Shown here: positions 1-8,399 of the stretch, in pieces | Numbering within the stretch: position 1 is the stretch's first letter | Layout of the letters: every line of letters begins with the position of its first letter | Source: Candidatus Corynebacterium avicola | Lineage (GTDB): Bacteria; Actinomycetota; Actinomycetes; Mycobacteriales; Mycobacteriaceae | Direction of reading: 5' to 3' | NCBI GenBank assembly: GCA_019114135.1 | Contig: DXGC01000072.1 | Location: 1 to 56,889 of the forward strand | Length of the DNA stretch: 56,889 nucleotides | Notes under the pieces: model-generated | Told to the model about the DNA's origin: nothing | Seen by the model: only the letters and a program-made list of their open reading frames with translations | Databases searched by the model: none | Translations under genes and position numbers: made by a program

Positions 1-1227
1 TTCGAGCTGGTCACCGAGCGCAAGGACACCTTCGCCACGCTGATGACCCTGGAGATGGGCAAGCCGCTGGCCGAGTCCTACGGCGAGGTCACCTACGGTG
101 CGGAGTACCTGCGCTGGTTCGCCGAGGAGGCGGTGCGGCACTACGGGCGTCACGCCGAGGTGCCCGAGGGCACGCTGCGGATGACCACCCGGCACAAGCC
201 GGTCGGCCCGTGTCTGCTGATCACGCCGTGGAACTTCCCGCTGGCCATGGCCACTCGCAAGGTCGCCCCGGCGGTCGCCGCGGGCTGCACGATGGTGCTC
301 AAGCCGGCGAAGCTCACCCCGCTGACCGCGCAGTACTTTGCACAGACGATGTCGGACGCCGGCCTGCCGGACGGGGTGCTCAACGTGGTCTCCTCGAAGT
401 CGGCCTCGTCGATCTCGGAGCCGCTACTGGCGGATCCGCGACTGCGGAAGGTGTCCTTCACCGGTTCCACCCCGGTGGGGGTCACGCTGCTGAAGGCATC
501 CGCCGACAATGTGCTGCGCACGTCGATGGAGCTGGGCGGCAATGCACCGGCCATCGTCTTCGAGGACGCCGACCTGGACCTCGCGGTCGAGGGGGTGCTG
601 GCAGCGAAAATGCGCAATGGTGGTGAGGCCTGCACCTCGGCCAACCGGATCCTGGTGCACGAGTCGGTGGCCAAGGAGTTCACCGAGAAGTTCGCGGCGA
701 AGGTTGGTGCACTTGTCGTCGGCAATGGTCTGGAGGAGGGCGTGGACGTCGGCCCGATGGTCGAGACGAAGGCGGTGAAGAACCTGGAATCGCTGGTCGA
801 GGACGCGGTGTCCAAGGGCGGCCGGGCGATCGTAGGCGGTACTCCTTTGCAGGGTGAGGGGCACTTCTTCACCCCGACGGTGATCGTGGACGCTCCGCGG
901 GATGCGCGGGTGTTCCGGGAGGAGATCTTCGGGCCGATCGCGCCGATCTTCACCTTCTCCGACGAGGCAGAGGCTATCGCGATGGGCAATGACACGGAGT
1001 ACGGGCTGGCGTCCTATGTCTTTTCGCAGGACCCCTCGCGGATGCACCGGGTGGCCGACGGTCTGGAGTTCGGACTGATGGGCTTCAACGCCGGTGTGAT
1101 CTCGAACGCGGCAGCACCCTTCGGCGGGGTCAAGCAGTCCGGCCTGGGACGCGAGGGTGCTGCCGAGGGCATCGAGGAGTACTCATCGGTGCAGTACATC
1201 GGGCAGCGGGACCCGTACGCTGGGTAG
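1..1227 (+). CDS. gabD: Succinate-semialdehyde dehydrogenase (NAD(P)+), 5'-truncated by window edge
   Basis: The reading frame is open from base 1, so the N-terminus lies outside the window; 408 residues are visible. It is an aldehyde dehydrogenase superfamily member that oxidises succinate semialdehyde (or a similar aldehyde) to the acid. Seen: the PWNFP motif near residue 77, FTGSTPVG cofactor-binding turn, general-base glutamate in MELGGN (about residue 177), nucleophilic cysteine in GGEACTSANR (about residue 211), the EEIFGP motif and the C-terminal PFGGVKQSG(L)GREG signature. Substrate choice is inferred from the overall similarity to GabD-type enzymes and is less certain than the family. 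The gene converges on the serine hydrolase gene, with two bases between the stop codons. A 135-bp stretch of its 3' end recurs at 2389-2523. Confidence 0.88.
   Translation, partial: FELVTERKDTFATLMTLEMGKPLAESYGEVTYGAEYLRWFAEEAVRHYGRHAEVPEGTLRMTTRHKPVGPCLLITPWNFPLAMATRKVAPAVAAGCTMVLKPAKLTPLTAQYFAQTMSDAGLPDGVLNVVSSKSASSISEPLLADPRLRKVSFTGSTPVGVTLLKASADNVLRTSMELGGNAPAIVFEDADLDLAVEGVLAAKMRNGGEACTSANRILVHESVAKEFTEKFAAKVGALVVGNGLEEGVDVGPMVETKAVKNLESLVEDAVSKGGRAIVGGTPLQGEGHFFTPTVIVDAPRDARVFREEIFGPIAPIFTFSDEAEAIAMGNDTEYGLASYVFSQDPSRMHRVADGLEFGLMGFNAGVISNAAAPFGGVKQSGLGREGAAEGIEEYSSVQYIGQRDPYAG
1090..1224 (+). repeat. Direct repeat, copy A (3' end of gabD)
   Basis: This 135-bp segment inside the gabD 3' end aligns without gaps to 2389-2523; I count 12 mismatches by eye (about 91% identity). 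The two copies lie in the same orientation and bracket the serine hydrolase gene. The match stops exactly at the gabD stop codon, which is TAG here and CAA in copy B. Confidence 0.9.
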
Positions 1228-1229
1228 GG

Positions 1230-2237
1230 TTAACCAGTCGGGGTCCCACCCAGAGACTCCAGTACCAGGGCGCCAGCGCGCTGCACGTAGGCGTCGGCGT
1301 CCGACTGACTGCGCCCCTCATCGAAGGACGTCGTCGCCGTCAACGCCACCGAACGGTCCTGGAGGAGGATGTAGCCCGAGTCGTGGCTGGCTCCCTCGAT
1401 CTCACCGGTCTTGTTCGCCAAGTTCTCCCTCGGAACAACCGCACCGAACTTGGTGTCGACCTGCTGGCCGCGCATGAGGTCGACGAAGCGGGAGGTGGAG
1501 GCCGGTGTGAGCACCAGTCCACGCTTGACCTGGGTAAGGAAACTGGTGATCCCGGCGGCGCTAATGGAGTTAGGGCCCTCGGATGAATTGTCGGGATCCA
1601 TCATCTTGCTCCCCAGGTTGAGGTCACCGAAACCGAGGGACGCCATGTAATTGTTGACCGGCGCGAATCCACCGACCTCATCGATGAGGAAGTTCGTCGC
1701 CGAGTTATCGCTGACCTGGATCATCAGCCGCGCCAGCTCGCCAACGGTGAGCTGCTGCGGGAAGTCTCGGTCCTTGAGCTCACCGGAGCCGTCAACGATG
1801 TTGGACTCGTCGCCATTGATCGTGATCGTTTTGTCGAGCGATGCCTTACCCTGATCCACCTGGTGCAGCAGTGTCGCGAGAATAGGCAGCTTGATCACGC
1901 TGGCCGCGCTCTGCTGCTCACCCGAACCGACGTCGACGCTCCCCTGCGGGTTGATCGGGTTCACGTCCTGGACGGAGACTCCGAGATTGATGCCGTCAGC
2001 AGCGGCCTCATCCGCGAGCGCCGAAAGTTGCTGGTCGAGCCTGTCCCAGGAAGAAGTCTGACCGGGGTCAAGAGCTTCGACGGCATCATTGACGGGCCCG
2101 GGGAGGGTCGGTAATCCACCGGGAGCCGCCTGAGCGAACCCCGGGGTGGCGACAGCGACAGTCGCTGCCATAAGCGGGACCGCAATGGTCCTGGTCTTTG
2201 TGCGGGCGCGTCTGGCTGCCCTCGTTGTCTTTGGCAC
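1230..2237 (-). CDS. Secreted serine hydrolase, class A beta-lactamase-like
   Basis: 335 residues with an arginine-rich N-terminus, a hydrophobic stretch (about residues 18-30) and an AQA-A type cleavage site near residue 38, so export is expected. The penicillin-binding fold motifs are present: SVIK (S113/K116), SDN (176-178) and KTG (276-278). The omega-loop glutamate of true class A beta-lactamases is not obvious: around residues 212-220 the sequence reads MMDPDNSSE, where I would expect an ExxxN pattern. Known family members include beta-lactamases and related peptidoglycan-acting or esterase-type hydrolases, so resistance should not be assumed. The gene sits between two copies of the gabD 3' end, which hints at insertion as a unit. 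Confidence 0.82.
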   Translation of the reverse strand: MPKTTRAARRARTKTRTIAVPLMAATVAVATPGFAQAAPGGLPTLPGPVNDAVEALDPGQTSSWDRLDQQLSALADEAAADGINLGVSVQDVNPINPQGSVDVGSGEQQSAASVIKLPILATLLHQVDQGKASLDKTITINGDESNIVDGSGELKDRDFPQQLTVGELARLMIQVSDNSATNFLIDEVGGFAPVNNYMASLGFGDLNLGSKMMDPDNSSEGPNSISAAGITSFLTQVKRGLVLTPASTSRFVDLMRGQQVDTKFGAVVPRENLANKTGEIEGASHDSGYILLQDRSVALTATTSFDEGRSQSDADAYVQRAGALVLESLGGTPTG

Positions 2238-2388
2238 GTGATCCTCTCGTCGCTAGCGATATCAGGATAACTTCCTCGGAACTGCCGGGCAGCGTACTGC
2301 ATCGAGGCGACGCTCGCCAGGTAAAGAGCAGAATCATGGTCGCCTGGGCGTGCACAACTGCTCGTCACCGCTCCCCCGACCGACTCAA

Positions 2389-2523
2389 GCCGGGGTGATC
2401 TCGAACGCGGCGACACCCTTCGGCGGGATCAAGCAGTCCGGCCCGGGGCGGGAGGGCACTGCCGAGGGCATAGAGGAGTACTCGACGGTGCAGTACATCG
2501 GGCAGCGGGACCCGTACGCTGGG
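2389..2523 (+). pseudogene. Remnant of an aldehyde dehydrogenase 3' end (direct repeat, copy B)
   Basis: The translation still reads ATPFGGIKQSGPGREG and EEYSTVQYIGQRDPYAG, matching the last 45 residues of the gabD product at the left edge, but nothing upstream encodes the rest of the enzyme and the stop codon is lost. Differences are spread along the whole segment. It may derive from a diverged gabD paralogue or from an old duplication. The YdcF-like pseudogene starts less than 20 bp downstream. Confidence 0.85.
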
Positions 2524-2540
2524 CAAATCCAGTATGTCCG

Positions 2541-3192
2541 GTGGCAATGCGACGTTTCCCGTCTCCTGCCGCACCGGTCGTCGCCAGTGCCATCGCCCTA
2601 CTTCTCGCCGTCAGCGGAACGACTATTGCCACTGCCGCTGATCTGCCAGCGTCGGGTTCTGTGTCGTCGGCCGGATCGGCCGGTTCGTCCAACCCCGTGG
2701 ACGCTCCTGTGAACGGCGCGCGCGACTTGGTCTACAACGTGACCGACTCCGAGTTCGTGCGCACTCCCATGGCACACGGTTTCCTCGACCTGAACAAGTC
2801 CACGCCGGTTGTGATCCTCAGCGCGCAGATCAACGAGGACTCTCACAACCGCAGGTGTGGGAACACCGGCTTGATGCCGCAACGACGCTGCTGAAGAGCC
2901 ACCCGACGAACCCCGTCATCGTCACCGGTGGCACCAGCAGCCAGTGCCCGGACACCAGCGAGGCCCAGGCGATGAAGAAGGCTTTGCAGGAACGTGGAGT
3001 CACCAACCGAGTGATTCTGGAGAACAAGGCCTGGTGGAACACGCTGCAGAACGTGGAGTACACCGCCGGTACCATCAGCAGCTCGGCGGCACCGCCATTG
3101 TGGTGACCTCGGATCCGCACTACATCCGTGCGCTGAAGAACTATAGGGACGCCGGTATCCGCGCGTTCGGTTACGTCGGCGGGAAGGGGTAG
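2541..3192 (+). pseudogene. YdcF-like (DUF218) exported protein, two frameshifts
   Basis: Three reading frames must be joined to recover a DUF218/YdcF-like protein. The first (2541-about 2845) gives a signal peptide ending around TIATAA and a linker up to VVILSAQIN. The second (about 2845-3080) gives WEHRLDAATTLL, PVIVTGGTSS, EAQAMKKAL and NTLQNVEY. The third (about 3075-3192) gives GGTAIVVTSDPHYIRAL and ends at TAG 3190-3192. These are family hallmarks (RLDAA, GG, SEA-like, NT.EN and TS..H..RA). YdcF proteins are SAM-binding or of unknown function in the envelope. Two frameshifts make it non-functional unless they are assembly errors. The start is GTG 2541 or ATG 2547. Confidence 0.8.
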
Positions 3193-3195
3193 AGC

Positions 3196-4032
3196 CTACC
3201 CTGCTGTCGCGGAAGAGGTCGGGTTCGGTCCGTCTCCGTCGCTTCCGGAATCCCCGCCACGGGCAGGGATGTCCATGAGCATCTTGCCGTTCGAGGCGGT
3301 GGACAGGACGAGTTGTGCGGCGTCAGGCTGCACCTCGAAGGCACCGTAGAAGAGTCGCTTGTCACCCTTCTCGATGATCTCCGCGCCGCTCCACCTGTTG
3401 GCGCCGTCATCGGAATAATCGCACCAGAGGTAAGCCCCCTCAACTGGCTGGGAATAACCTTCGGTGGTCAGCGTCTCCAGACCGTCCATGTAGTACGAGT
3501 CATCACCGTGGTTAGCGACATCAATGGTCAACTGGACGATGCGGGTATCAGGAGATTTCTCCGGCTGGGAGAGCGACTGGCCGTACTTGCATGCCTGGTC
3601 CACGGAAAAATCGTGGACGAAGACCTCGATCTCGTCGCCATCGTATGTGGTCAAAGAAAACCCTTCACCCACTCCGATGACGACGTCTCCCTGATCTTCC
3701 TCGGTCTCTTCATCATCACTCACCGGGGCACTCGGCACGTCCGGCTCTTCGTCTGCCTCACGGGATGAGGTCCGACCGGAGGCGGTCTTGGTGTCATCGT
3801 CGCCGTCAAACGCAGTGAAGCCCAGCGCGGTGACGACTGCTCCCACCACAAGCGACGCCACACCTGTGAGTGCGAGCTGGGTAGCGCTGAAACGCTTCTT
3901 CGACTTCGTTGCAGCCGATTCCGAGGCGCCCTCTTCGGCACTCCACCAGTTGTCGGGGGAAGTCTCTGCCCCGGTCGATTCGTTGAGGTTCTCCGGGCTC
4001 GGCCCTGATGAGGGCCCTGGTGCGATCGGCAC
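3196..4032 (-). CDS. Membrane-anchored hypothetical protein with extracellular domain
   Basis: 278 residues. A Pro/Ser/Glu-rich cytoplasmic N-terminus (1-47) is followed by one membrane helix (about 50-72, LALTGVASLVVGAVVTALGF), an acidic linker (73-115), and a domain of about 140 residues rich in predicted beta strands (VVIGVGEGFSLTTYDGDEIEVFV and onward). Two cysteines, in QACKYG and LWCDYSD, could form a disulfide. The C-terminus is Gly/Ser/Asp-rich. The layout resembles actinobacterial DUF4352-type exported immunoglobulin-like proteins, but I cannot name the family firmly. It ends 4 bp from the end of the YdcF-like pseudogene (convergent). Confidence 0.7.
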   Translation of the reverse strand: MPIAPGPSSGPSPENLNESTGAETSPDNWWSAEEGASESAATKSKKRFSATQLALTGVASLVVGAVVTALGFTAFDGDDDTKTASGRTSSREADEEPDVPSAPVSDDEETEEDQGDVVIGVGEGFSLTTYDGDEIEVFVHDFSVDQACKYGQSLSQPEKSPDTRIVQLTIDVANHGDDSYYMDGLETLTTEGYSQPVEGAYLWCDYSDDGANRWSGAEIIEKGDKRLFYGAFEVQPDAAQLVLSTASNGKMLMDIPARGGDSGSDGDGPNPTSSATAG

Positions 4033-4197
4033 GTTCTTGTCCTTTGTCGGAAAGGTGTTAGGTGACAGTGGAGAACTGTCGCTGACAAACGAGAATCTAA
4101 CCAGATACCCCGGACAGTACTTTCATCGGCCAGACAGTATGTTCGACCCGCGCCTACCCCTGAAGGTCACCTTCGAGAAGCTGCGCGCCTCCGCAAA

Positions 4198-4231
4198 GGC
4201 CAAAAACCCACGCTAAAGCGGGTTTCTGGCC
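4198..4231. terminator. Hairpin, possible terminator relic
   Basis: An imperfect inverted repeat: ggccaaaaaccc pairs with gggtttctggcc around cgc-taaa-gcg. On the minus strand the 3' arm contains a run of five T. No gene clearly ends here on either strand, so it may be left over from a lost gene. Confidence 0.4.
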
Positions 4232-4260
4232 CCTACGCGGCGTCGCAGTTGGAGCTAACC

Positions 4261-4305
4261 ATGTCATTTCCGCCACCACCCCCGCCATATACTCGCTCAA
4301 GGTGA
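4261..4305 (+). CDS. Possible 14-residue leader peptide or gene-start relic with six prolines
   Basis: ATG at 4261 is preceded by GGAG (4251-4254) at a 6-base spacing and encodes MSFPPPPPPYTRSR then TGA. Six consecutive proline codons would be a ribosome-stalling (EF-P-dependent) stretch. It may be a leader peptide for the phospholipase gene 225 bp downstream, or the surviving start of a Pro-rich actinobacterial membrane protein gene whose remainder was lost. Evidence is limited to the start signal and composition. Confidence 0.3.
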   Translation: MSFPPPPPPYTRSR

Positions 4306-4530
4306 GCAAGCCTCAACCACGGGCACGGCAGTCCCTGCCACTAGAAACCTCTCCTATCGACCGAGGAAATGCCTTCAGACATGTACCACTCTCGCCTCCG
4401 AGCGTTCCCGGTCTCCTTCCTACGAGGCTGAGTAGCCTCTCCCCGGTTCGCGCATCGTTCACCTGCCGCTCATTATGCCGAATCACCGAGTTCAGATCCG
4501 GTTCGTGGCATCGCCATAGCGTTTCCCCAC

Positions 4531-6465
4531 ATGCCAGACTCTCCAAAAGCACCGCGCAGATCCGGTGCGTCCATGACTCGACGATCATTCCTCAAGCACG
4601 CCACGGCCGCTACAGCAGTTGCAGGCGGTGGCCTTTTAAGCCAGTCTCTGCTCCCGCCGTCCCTGCTCCGACAACTCGCACAAGCCGGTCCCGCCGGGTC
4701 CATTGACGACATCGAGCACGTCATCTTCCTCATGCAGGAAAACCGGTCCTTCGACCACTATTACGGCACGCTTCGCGGCGTACAGGGCTTCGACGACGAG
4801 ACCGTGCTCCCGCAGCGCAGCGGCGGCTCGGTGTTCGAGCAACAAGACGGTGACGACCGCGTCCTGCCATTCTCGATCCGCCAGGCGGCAGGGCGTCAGT
4901 CCATGAACGCCGAGAACGTCGATGCTCTCAACCATGACTGGGAGGGCGGCACCGCCGCGCTGAACGACGGTTGGTGCGACAACTGGATTCCAGCGAAAAC
5001 TGCGACGACGATGGCCTACTACGACCGCGAGGACCTGCCGTTCCAGTACGAGCTCGCAGATGCTTTCACCGTATGCGACCAGTACTTCTGCTCTGTACCA
5101 ACGAGCACGTCGCCGAACCGGAACTACTTCTTCTCCGGGTACACAGGTTATGAACCGGACAGTCCTTCCGAACGGGCCGTCGACAACCGCGCCTACGACG
5201 AAGGCCACTACGGCTACGAATGGCCCTGTCTTGCCGAGATCCTGACCGACGCCGGCATTGACTGGCAGGTGTACCAGGAGTGGGACAACTTCACCGACAA
5301 CAACCTGGAGTACTTCCGCTTCACGAAGGAGGTATCGGAGCAGGTGTTCTCCGGGTTCAGCGACATGGGCGAGAATTACTACGCCGAACTGCAGGAAGCG
5401 GAGGAAGCAGGGGACTCGAAGAAGATCGAGGAACTCACCGCCACCCTGACCAAGAAGCTGGATGCTCTGTCGGACGAAGACCGGAAGATCTTCGACCGGG
5501 CACTGTACCGATCGGAGCCCGGAACCCTGACCGACCGTCTCGCCGACGACATCGCCGATGGCACCCTGCCGCCGGTCTCCTGGCTGGTTCCGCCGTCGTG
5601 GGAGTCCGAGCACCCTTCGGGCTCCTCCCCCAGGGCGGCAGCGAACTTCATCTACCGGGTGCTCGACGCACTGGGCAACAACCCGGCGATGTGGCGGAAG
5701 ACGGCGCTGATCATCACCTTCGACGAGAATGACGGCTACTTCGATCACGTGGCTCCGCCCCGGCCGCCAAAGTCAGAGACCGACGAGTGGTACCAGGGCA
5801 CGGCCATGGGGTTCGGCAACCGTGTGCCCACCGTGATTGTCTCCCCGTGGACGGTGGGCGGATACCGCTGCTCCGAGGTCTTCGATCACACCTCGGCCTC
5901 GCAGTTCCTGGAAAAGTGGAAAGGCATCACCGTGAACAAGATGTCTGCGTGGCGCCGGCGGATCAGTGGCGATCTCACCAGCGCCTTCGACTTCACCACT
6001 CCACGAACATTCAGTCCGGTGGGACGCCCGGAGCCGCGGGATGAACTCGAACCCCGCTGGCTCCCAGAGCCTCCGTCGGAGTCTGCAATGCCTTCTCAGG
6101 AGGCGGGCAGCCGGCCACAGCGTCCGCTGCCATACCAGGTGTCGGTGTCGGCGACGCCCTTGCAGGACAAGGACGCGGTTCGGCTGCGGCTGAAGAACCG
6201 AGGGCCGGCGACGGCAAACCTGCTGGTGTTCCCGTTCCATGACTCGGACGGTGCCGTAACCGGCCACGATGTGCTGGGCGAAGTTGTTGTCGACGTCCCG
6301 GTCGCTGCTGGGGACGGACGCTATGACATCACTGTGACGGGTCCGGCTGGGTTCCGCGAAGACGTGCGCGGATCCCTTAAGGACGCAGGTTCTGAGCCGG
6401 AAGAAGGGTCGACGACTGGCTCGGTCACCGGGTCGGTCACCGGGTCGGTTGTCGGGTCACACTGA
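4531..6465 (+). CDS. plcC: Tat-exported phosphocholine-type phospholipase C
   Basis: 644 residues of the bacterial acid-phosphatase/phospholipase C family, which hydrolyses phosphatidylcholine and related lipids outside the membrane. Seen: twin-arginine signal TRRSFLKHA (residues 15-23) followed by a hydrophobic stretch; the metallo-phosphoesterase core beginning IEHVIFLMQENRSFDHYYGT (about 65); GWCDNW, SPNRNYFFSG and FDENDGYFDHV motifs; and a C-terminal beta domain (about 535-610, PYQVSVSATPL to VTGPAGFRED). Pseudomonas homologues carry two such C-terminal DUF756 domains; I see only one. The tail has a GSVTGSVTGSV repeat. The start at 4531 precedes an in-frame ATG at 4573 (MTRRSF) that would also keep the Tat signal; neither has a strong ribosome-binding site. 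Confidence 0.9.
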   Translation: MPDSPKAPRRSGASMTRRSFLKHATAATAVAGGGLLSQSLLPPSLLRQLAQAGPAGSIDDIEHVIFLMQENRSFDHYYGTLRGVQGFDDETVLPQRSGGSVFEQQDGDDRVLPFSIRQAAGRQSMNAENVDALNHDWEGGTAALNDGWCDNWIPAKTATTMAYYDREDLPFQYELADAFTVCDQYFCSVPTSTSPNRNYFFSGYTGYEPDSPSERAVDNRAYDEGHYGYEWPCLAEILTDAGIDWQVYQEWDNFTDNNLEYFRFTKEVSEQVFSGFSDMGENYYAELQEAEEAGDSKKIEELTATLTKKLDALSDEDRKIFDRALYRSEPGTLTDRLADDIADGTLPPVSWLVPPSWESEHPSGSSPRAAANFIYRVLDALGNNPAMWRKTALIITFDENDGYFDHVAPPRPPKSETDEWYQGTAMGFGNRVPTVIVSPWTVGGYRCSEVFDHTSASQFLEKWKGITVNKMSAWRRRISGDLTSAFDFTTPRTFSPVGRPEPRDELEPRWLPEPPSESAMPSQEAGSRPQRPLPYQVSVSATPLQDKDAVRLRLKNRGPATANLLVFPFHDSDGAVTGHDVLGEVVVDVPVAAGDGRYDITVTGPAGFREDVRGSLKDAGSEPEEGSTTGSVTGSVTGSVVGSH

Positions 6466-6500
6466 CACAAGTAATGATTCTGGCCAAGATCACTTCGAAC

Positions 6501-6943
6501 TTAAACGGCCGTGACGATGCGGGTGCCGTCCGGGTTGTCGCAGACAGTGGCGACGTCGGTCATTCCGCTGAAGATCTCCTCGCTCAGGTCCTGGCTCCGA
6601 CCTGCTGACGGAATCGAGCAGTTCCACTCCCCCACCTGCATCATGAGCGTGTTACCGCCGACCTCGGTGTCCCGACGGTCGCGATAGCCCTCCATCACGC
6701 CCTGAGCGGTGAGGCATCCGACTGACCCCTGGTCAACGTAGACCTCGGTCTCGTCAGGTTCCGCTACACCGCACCAGATCTCAGGGCCGACTTCTTCAGT
6801 TTTTCCCCGACTGCGACGAATCTGTTGCAATGTTCTGGATCAGTGAACGTGGTCATCAGTACATCGAAGAGATCCTCCAACTGTTCTTCCCTGGCACGAA
6901 TATCCAGGCGAAGGAATGGGTGAACGACAATCCGCATCAAACG
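6501..6943 (-). pseudogene. Truncated, frameshifted hypothetical protein gene cut by an IS element
   Basis: Two overlapping minus-strand frames together look like one protein. The upstream part reads RIVVHPFLRLDIRAREEQLE, LMTTFTDPEHC and VAVGEKLKK. The downstream part reads EIWCGVAEPDETEVYVDQG, VGCLTAQGVMEGY and WNCSIP, then ends at 6501. The switch of frame is around 6785-6810. The 5' end stops at the left inverted repeat of the ISL3 element (6944). Conserved cysteines suggest an exported actinobacterial protein. I do not recognise the family. Confidence 0.5.
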
Positions 6944-8399
6944 GGCTCTTCTCGATTTAGAGTGCGTTGATCCGGTCATGCAGCTGCCCCGAATGGATCA
7001 GAGACCTCAAGATGTAGTGGTCCAGGTTCCTGAAGCCCAACGCGATGCCACGCAGATGCTCCAACCTGCCGTTGATCGCCTCCACCGGCCCGTTCGACGC
7101 ACTGACGTCGAAGAACGCCAGGATGTCGTCACGCCGCCGCCACAGCGTCCGCCCCAGCTGCGCCAACTCCTCCAGGCCCTTCGGTAGACCCTTGCGCAGC
7201 GCGTTGATCACCTTGCTCATCAACCTCCGGCCCTCCTGCTTCTCCGGGTGACCGTATGCGCTGATCAGCTCCTGGTAGAACCCCCAGGTCACCTGCAACG
7301 CGACGTAGTCATCATCGGTGGCCCACAACAGATCCAGGCGTTGTTTCTGCCGGTCGGTGAGCAAATCTGTCCTGGTCAACAAGGCGCGGCGGTGCTTGTA
7401 CAGCGGATCGTTCTTCCGCCCGCGCCGACCGGTGGTTTCCCGCTGCAGACGCTGCCGACAGCCGGTGAGTTTCTCGGCGGCCAGGTGGATGACGTGGAAC
7501 TTAGTCCATGACCTTCCGCGCGGTTGGTAGGGACTGGTCCACGGCGGTGGCGTAACCGGTGAACCCATCCATCGTCACGACCTGCACCCCGGCCCGGAAG
7601 TCGGCGTCGCGATCATTTAGCCAGCTTTTCAGCACTTGTGCACTGCGCCCTGGTTGCATATCGATCAGCCGGGCCGGGCCGGCCCCGTCGACCAGTGGGG
7701 TCAGATCCACCAGTACGGTGACCATCGAGGACGGCTCGCCGGGCCGGCGGGTGTGCTTCCAGACATGCTCATCAACCCCGAGGATCCGTACCCCGGCCAG
7801 GTGGGCCGGGTCGGCGTAGACAAGGTCGCGGGCGGCGGTGACCGCGACCCGGTTGACCAGTTCCCAGCCCACCCCGAGAGCCTTGGCGGTCGCCGCGACA
7901 CTCATCCGGTCGACGGCAAGGCGTTGCAGAATCCAGCGGGTCACCCGATGGGTCAGCTTGGCTCCATCGGCGGCGCACGGCAGGGAGGTCTGGAAGATCT
8001 TCCTGCTGCAGGTGGGGTTGGTGCAGGCGAAGCGGGGAACCCGGACGTGCAGGCGGGTGGGGAACCCTACGACCGGTAGATCGACGAGTCGACGTCGGAC
8101 GTGGTCCCGCTTCACCCCAGGCAGCCCGCAGTCCGCGCAGGTGTCGGTGACGTCCACCGGGGCGGCGTTGATGATGGTCAGGGTGCCTGCGTCGGCGGCA
8201 TCGGTGATCGTCAGGCCGAGTTCTGAGGTGCGGCAGATGGTATCGGCGACGAGGTTGCCAGTAGGGTGCACGGTAGGGTCCTGGTTCGGTCAGATGAAGG
8301 TGTGGTAACTCTCATCTTGTACCGGCCAGGGCTTCTATATGTTGTGCCACCCCGAGTCACGCCCCCGGCTCAGCTACGCACTCTTAACCGCGAAGAGCC
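6944..8399 (-). mobile_element. ISL3-family insertion sequence (IS31831-like), copy 1, defective
   Basis: About 1456 bp bounded by inverted repeats: left ggctcttctcgatttagag (6944-6962) and right ctcttaaccgcgaagagcc (8381-8399). It matches the intact copy at 12774-14230 along its length. Unlike that copy it lacks an 8-bp direct repeat: the flanks read atcaaacg (6936-6943) and cctttgat (8400-8407), which are nearly inverted rather than direct copies. The encoded transposase is frameshifted. The left end truncates a hypothetical gene. Confidence 0.9.
6957..8271 (-). pseudogene. ISL3-family transposase, frameshifted
   Basis: The first part (8271 to 7501, 256 residues) carries the N-terminal zinc ribbon (TCADC and CTNPTC), the HTH region (ALGVGWELVNRV) and the first catalytic aspartates (GVDEHVW, VVTMDG). 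Reading stops at a TAA directly after KVMD at about 7501. The intact copy continues from KVMD into PFHVVHLAAEK; here the DNA reads gac-taag-ttccac, one base more than needed. The rest (FHVIHLAAEK through INAL, to 6957) is open in another frame. ISL3 elements are not known to use programmed frameshifting, so it is most likely inactive. Confidence 0.9.

Larger units (their letters stand above)
4033..4530. other. 500-bp divergent intergenic region with a hairpin and a short Pro-rich reading frame
   Basis: This gap separates the divergent membrane-protein and phospholipase genes. I see no full-length gene. It holds a hairpin at about 4198-4231 and a 14-codon reading frame at 4261-4305 (listed separately). 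The remainder shows no clear coding signature. Promoters for both flanking genes must lie here, but I could not assign them confidently. Confidence 0.5.

Noticed and set aside
4302..4706. 134-codon plus-strand frame overlapping the phospholipase start
   Set aside because: Arg/Ser/Pro-rich composition typical of an out-of-frame read, and its second half lies over the phospholipase signal region in another frame.
7490..7520. Programmed frameshift in the ISL3 copy 1 transposase
   Set aside because: The intact copy encodes the same protein in one frame, ISL3 elements are not known for frameshifting, and no slippery heptamer with a stimulatory structure is evident.
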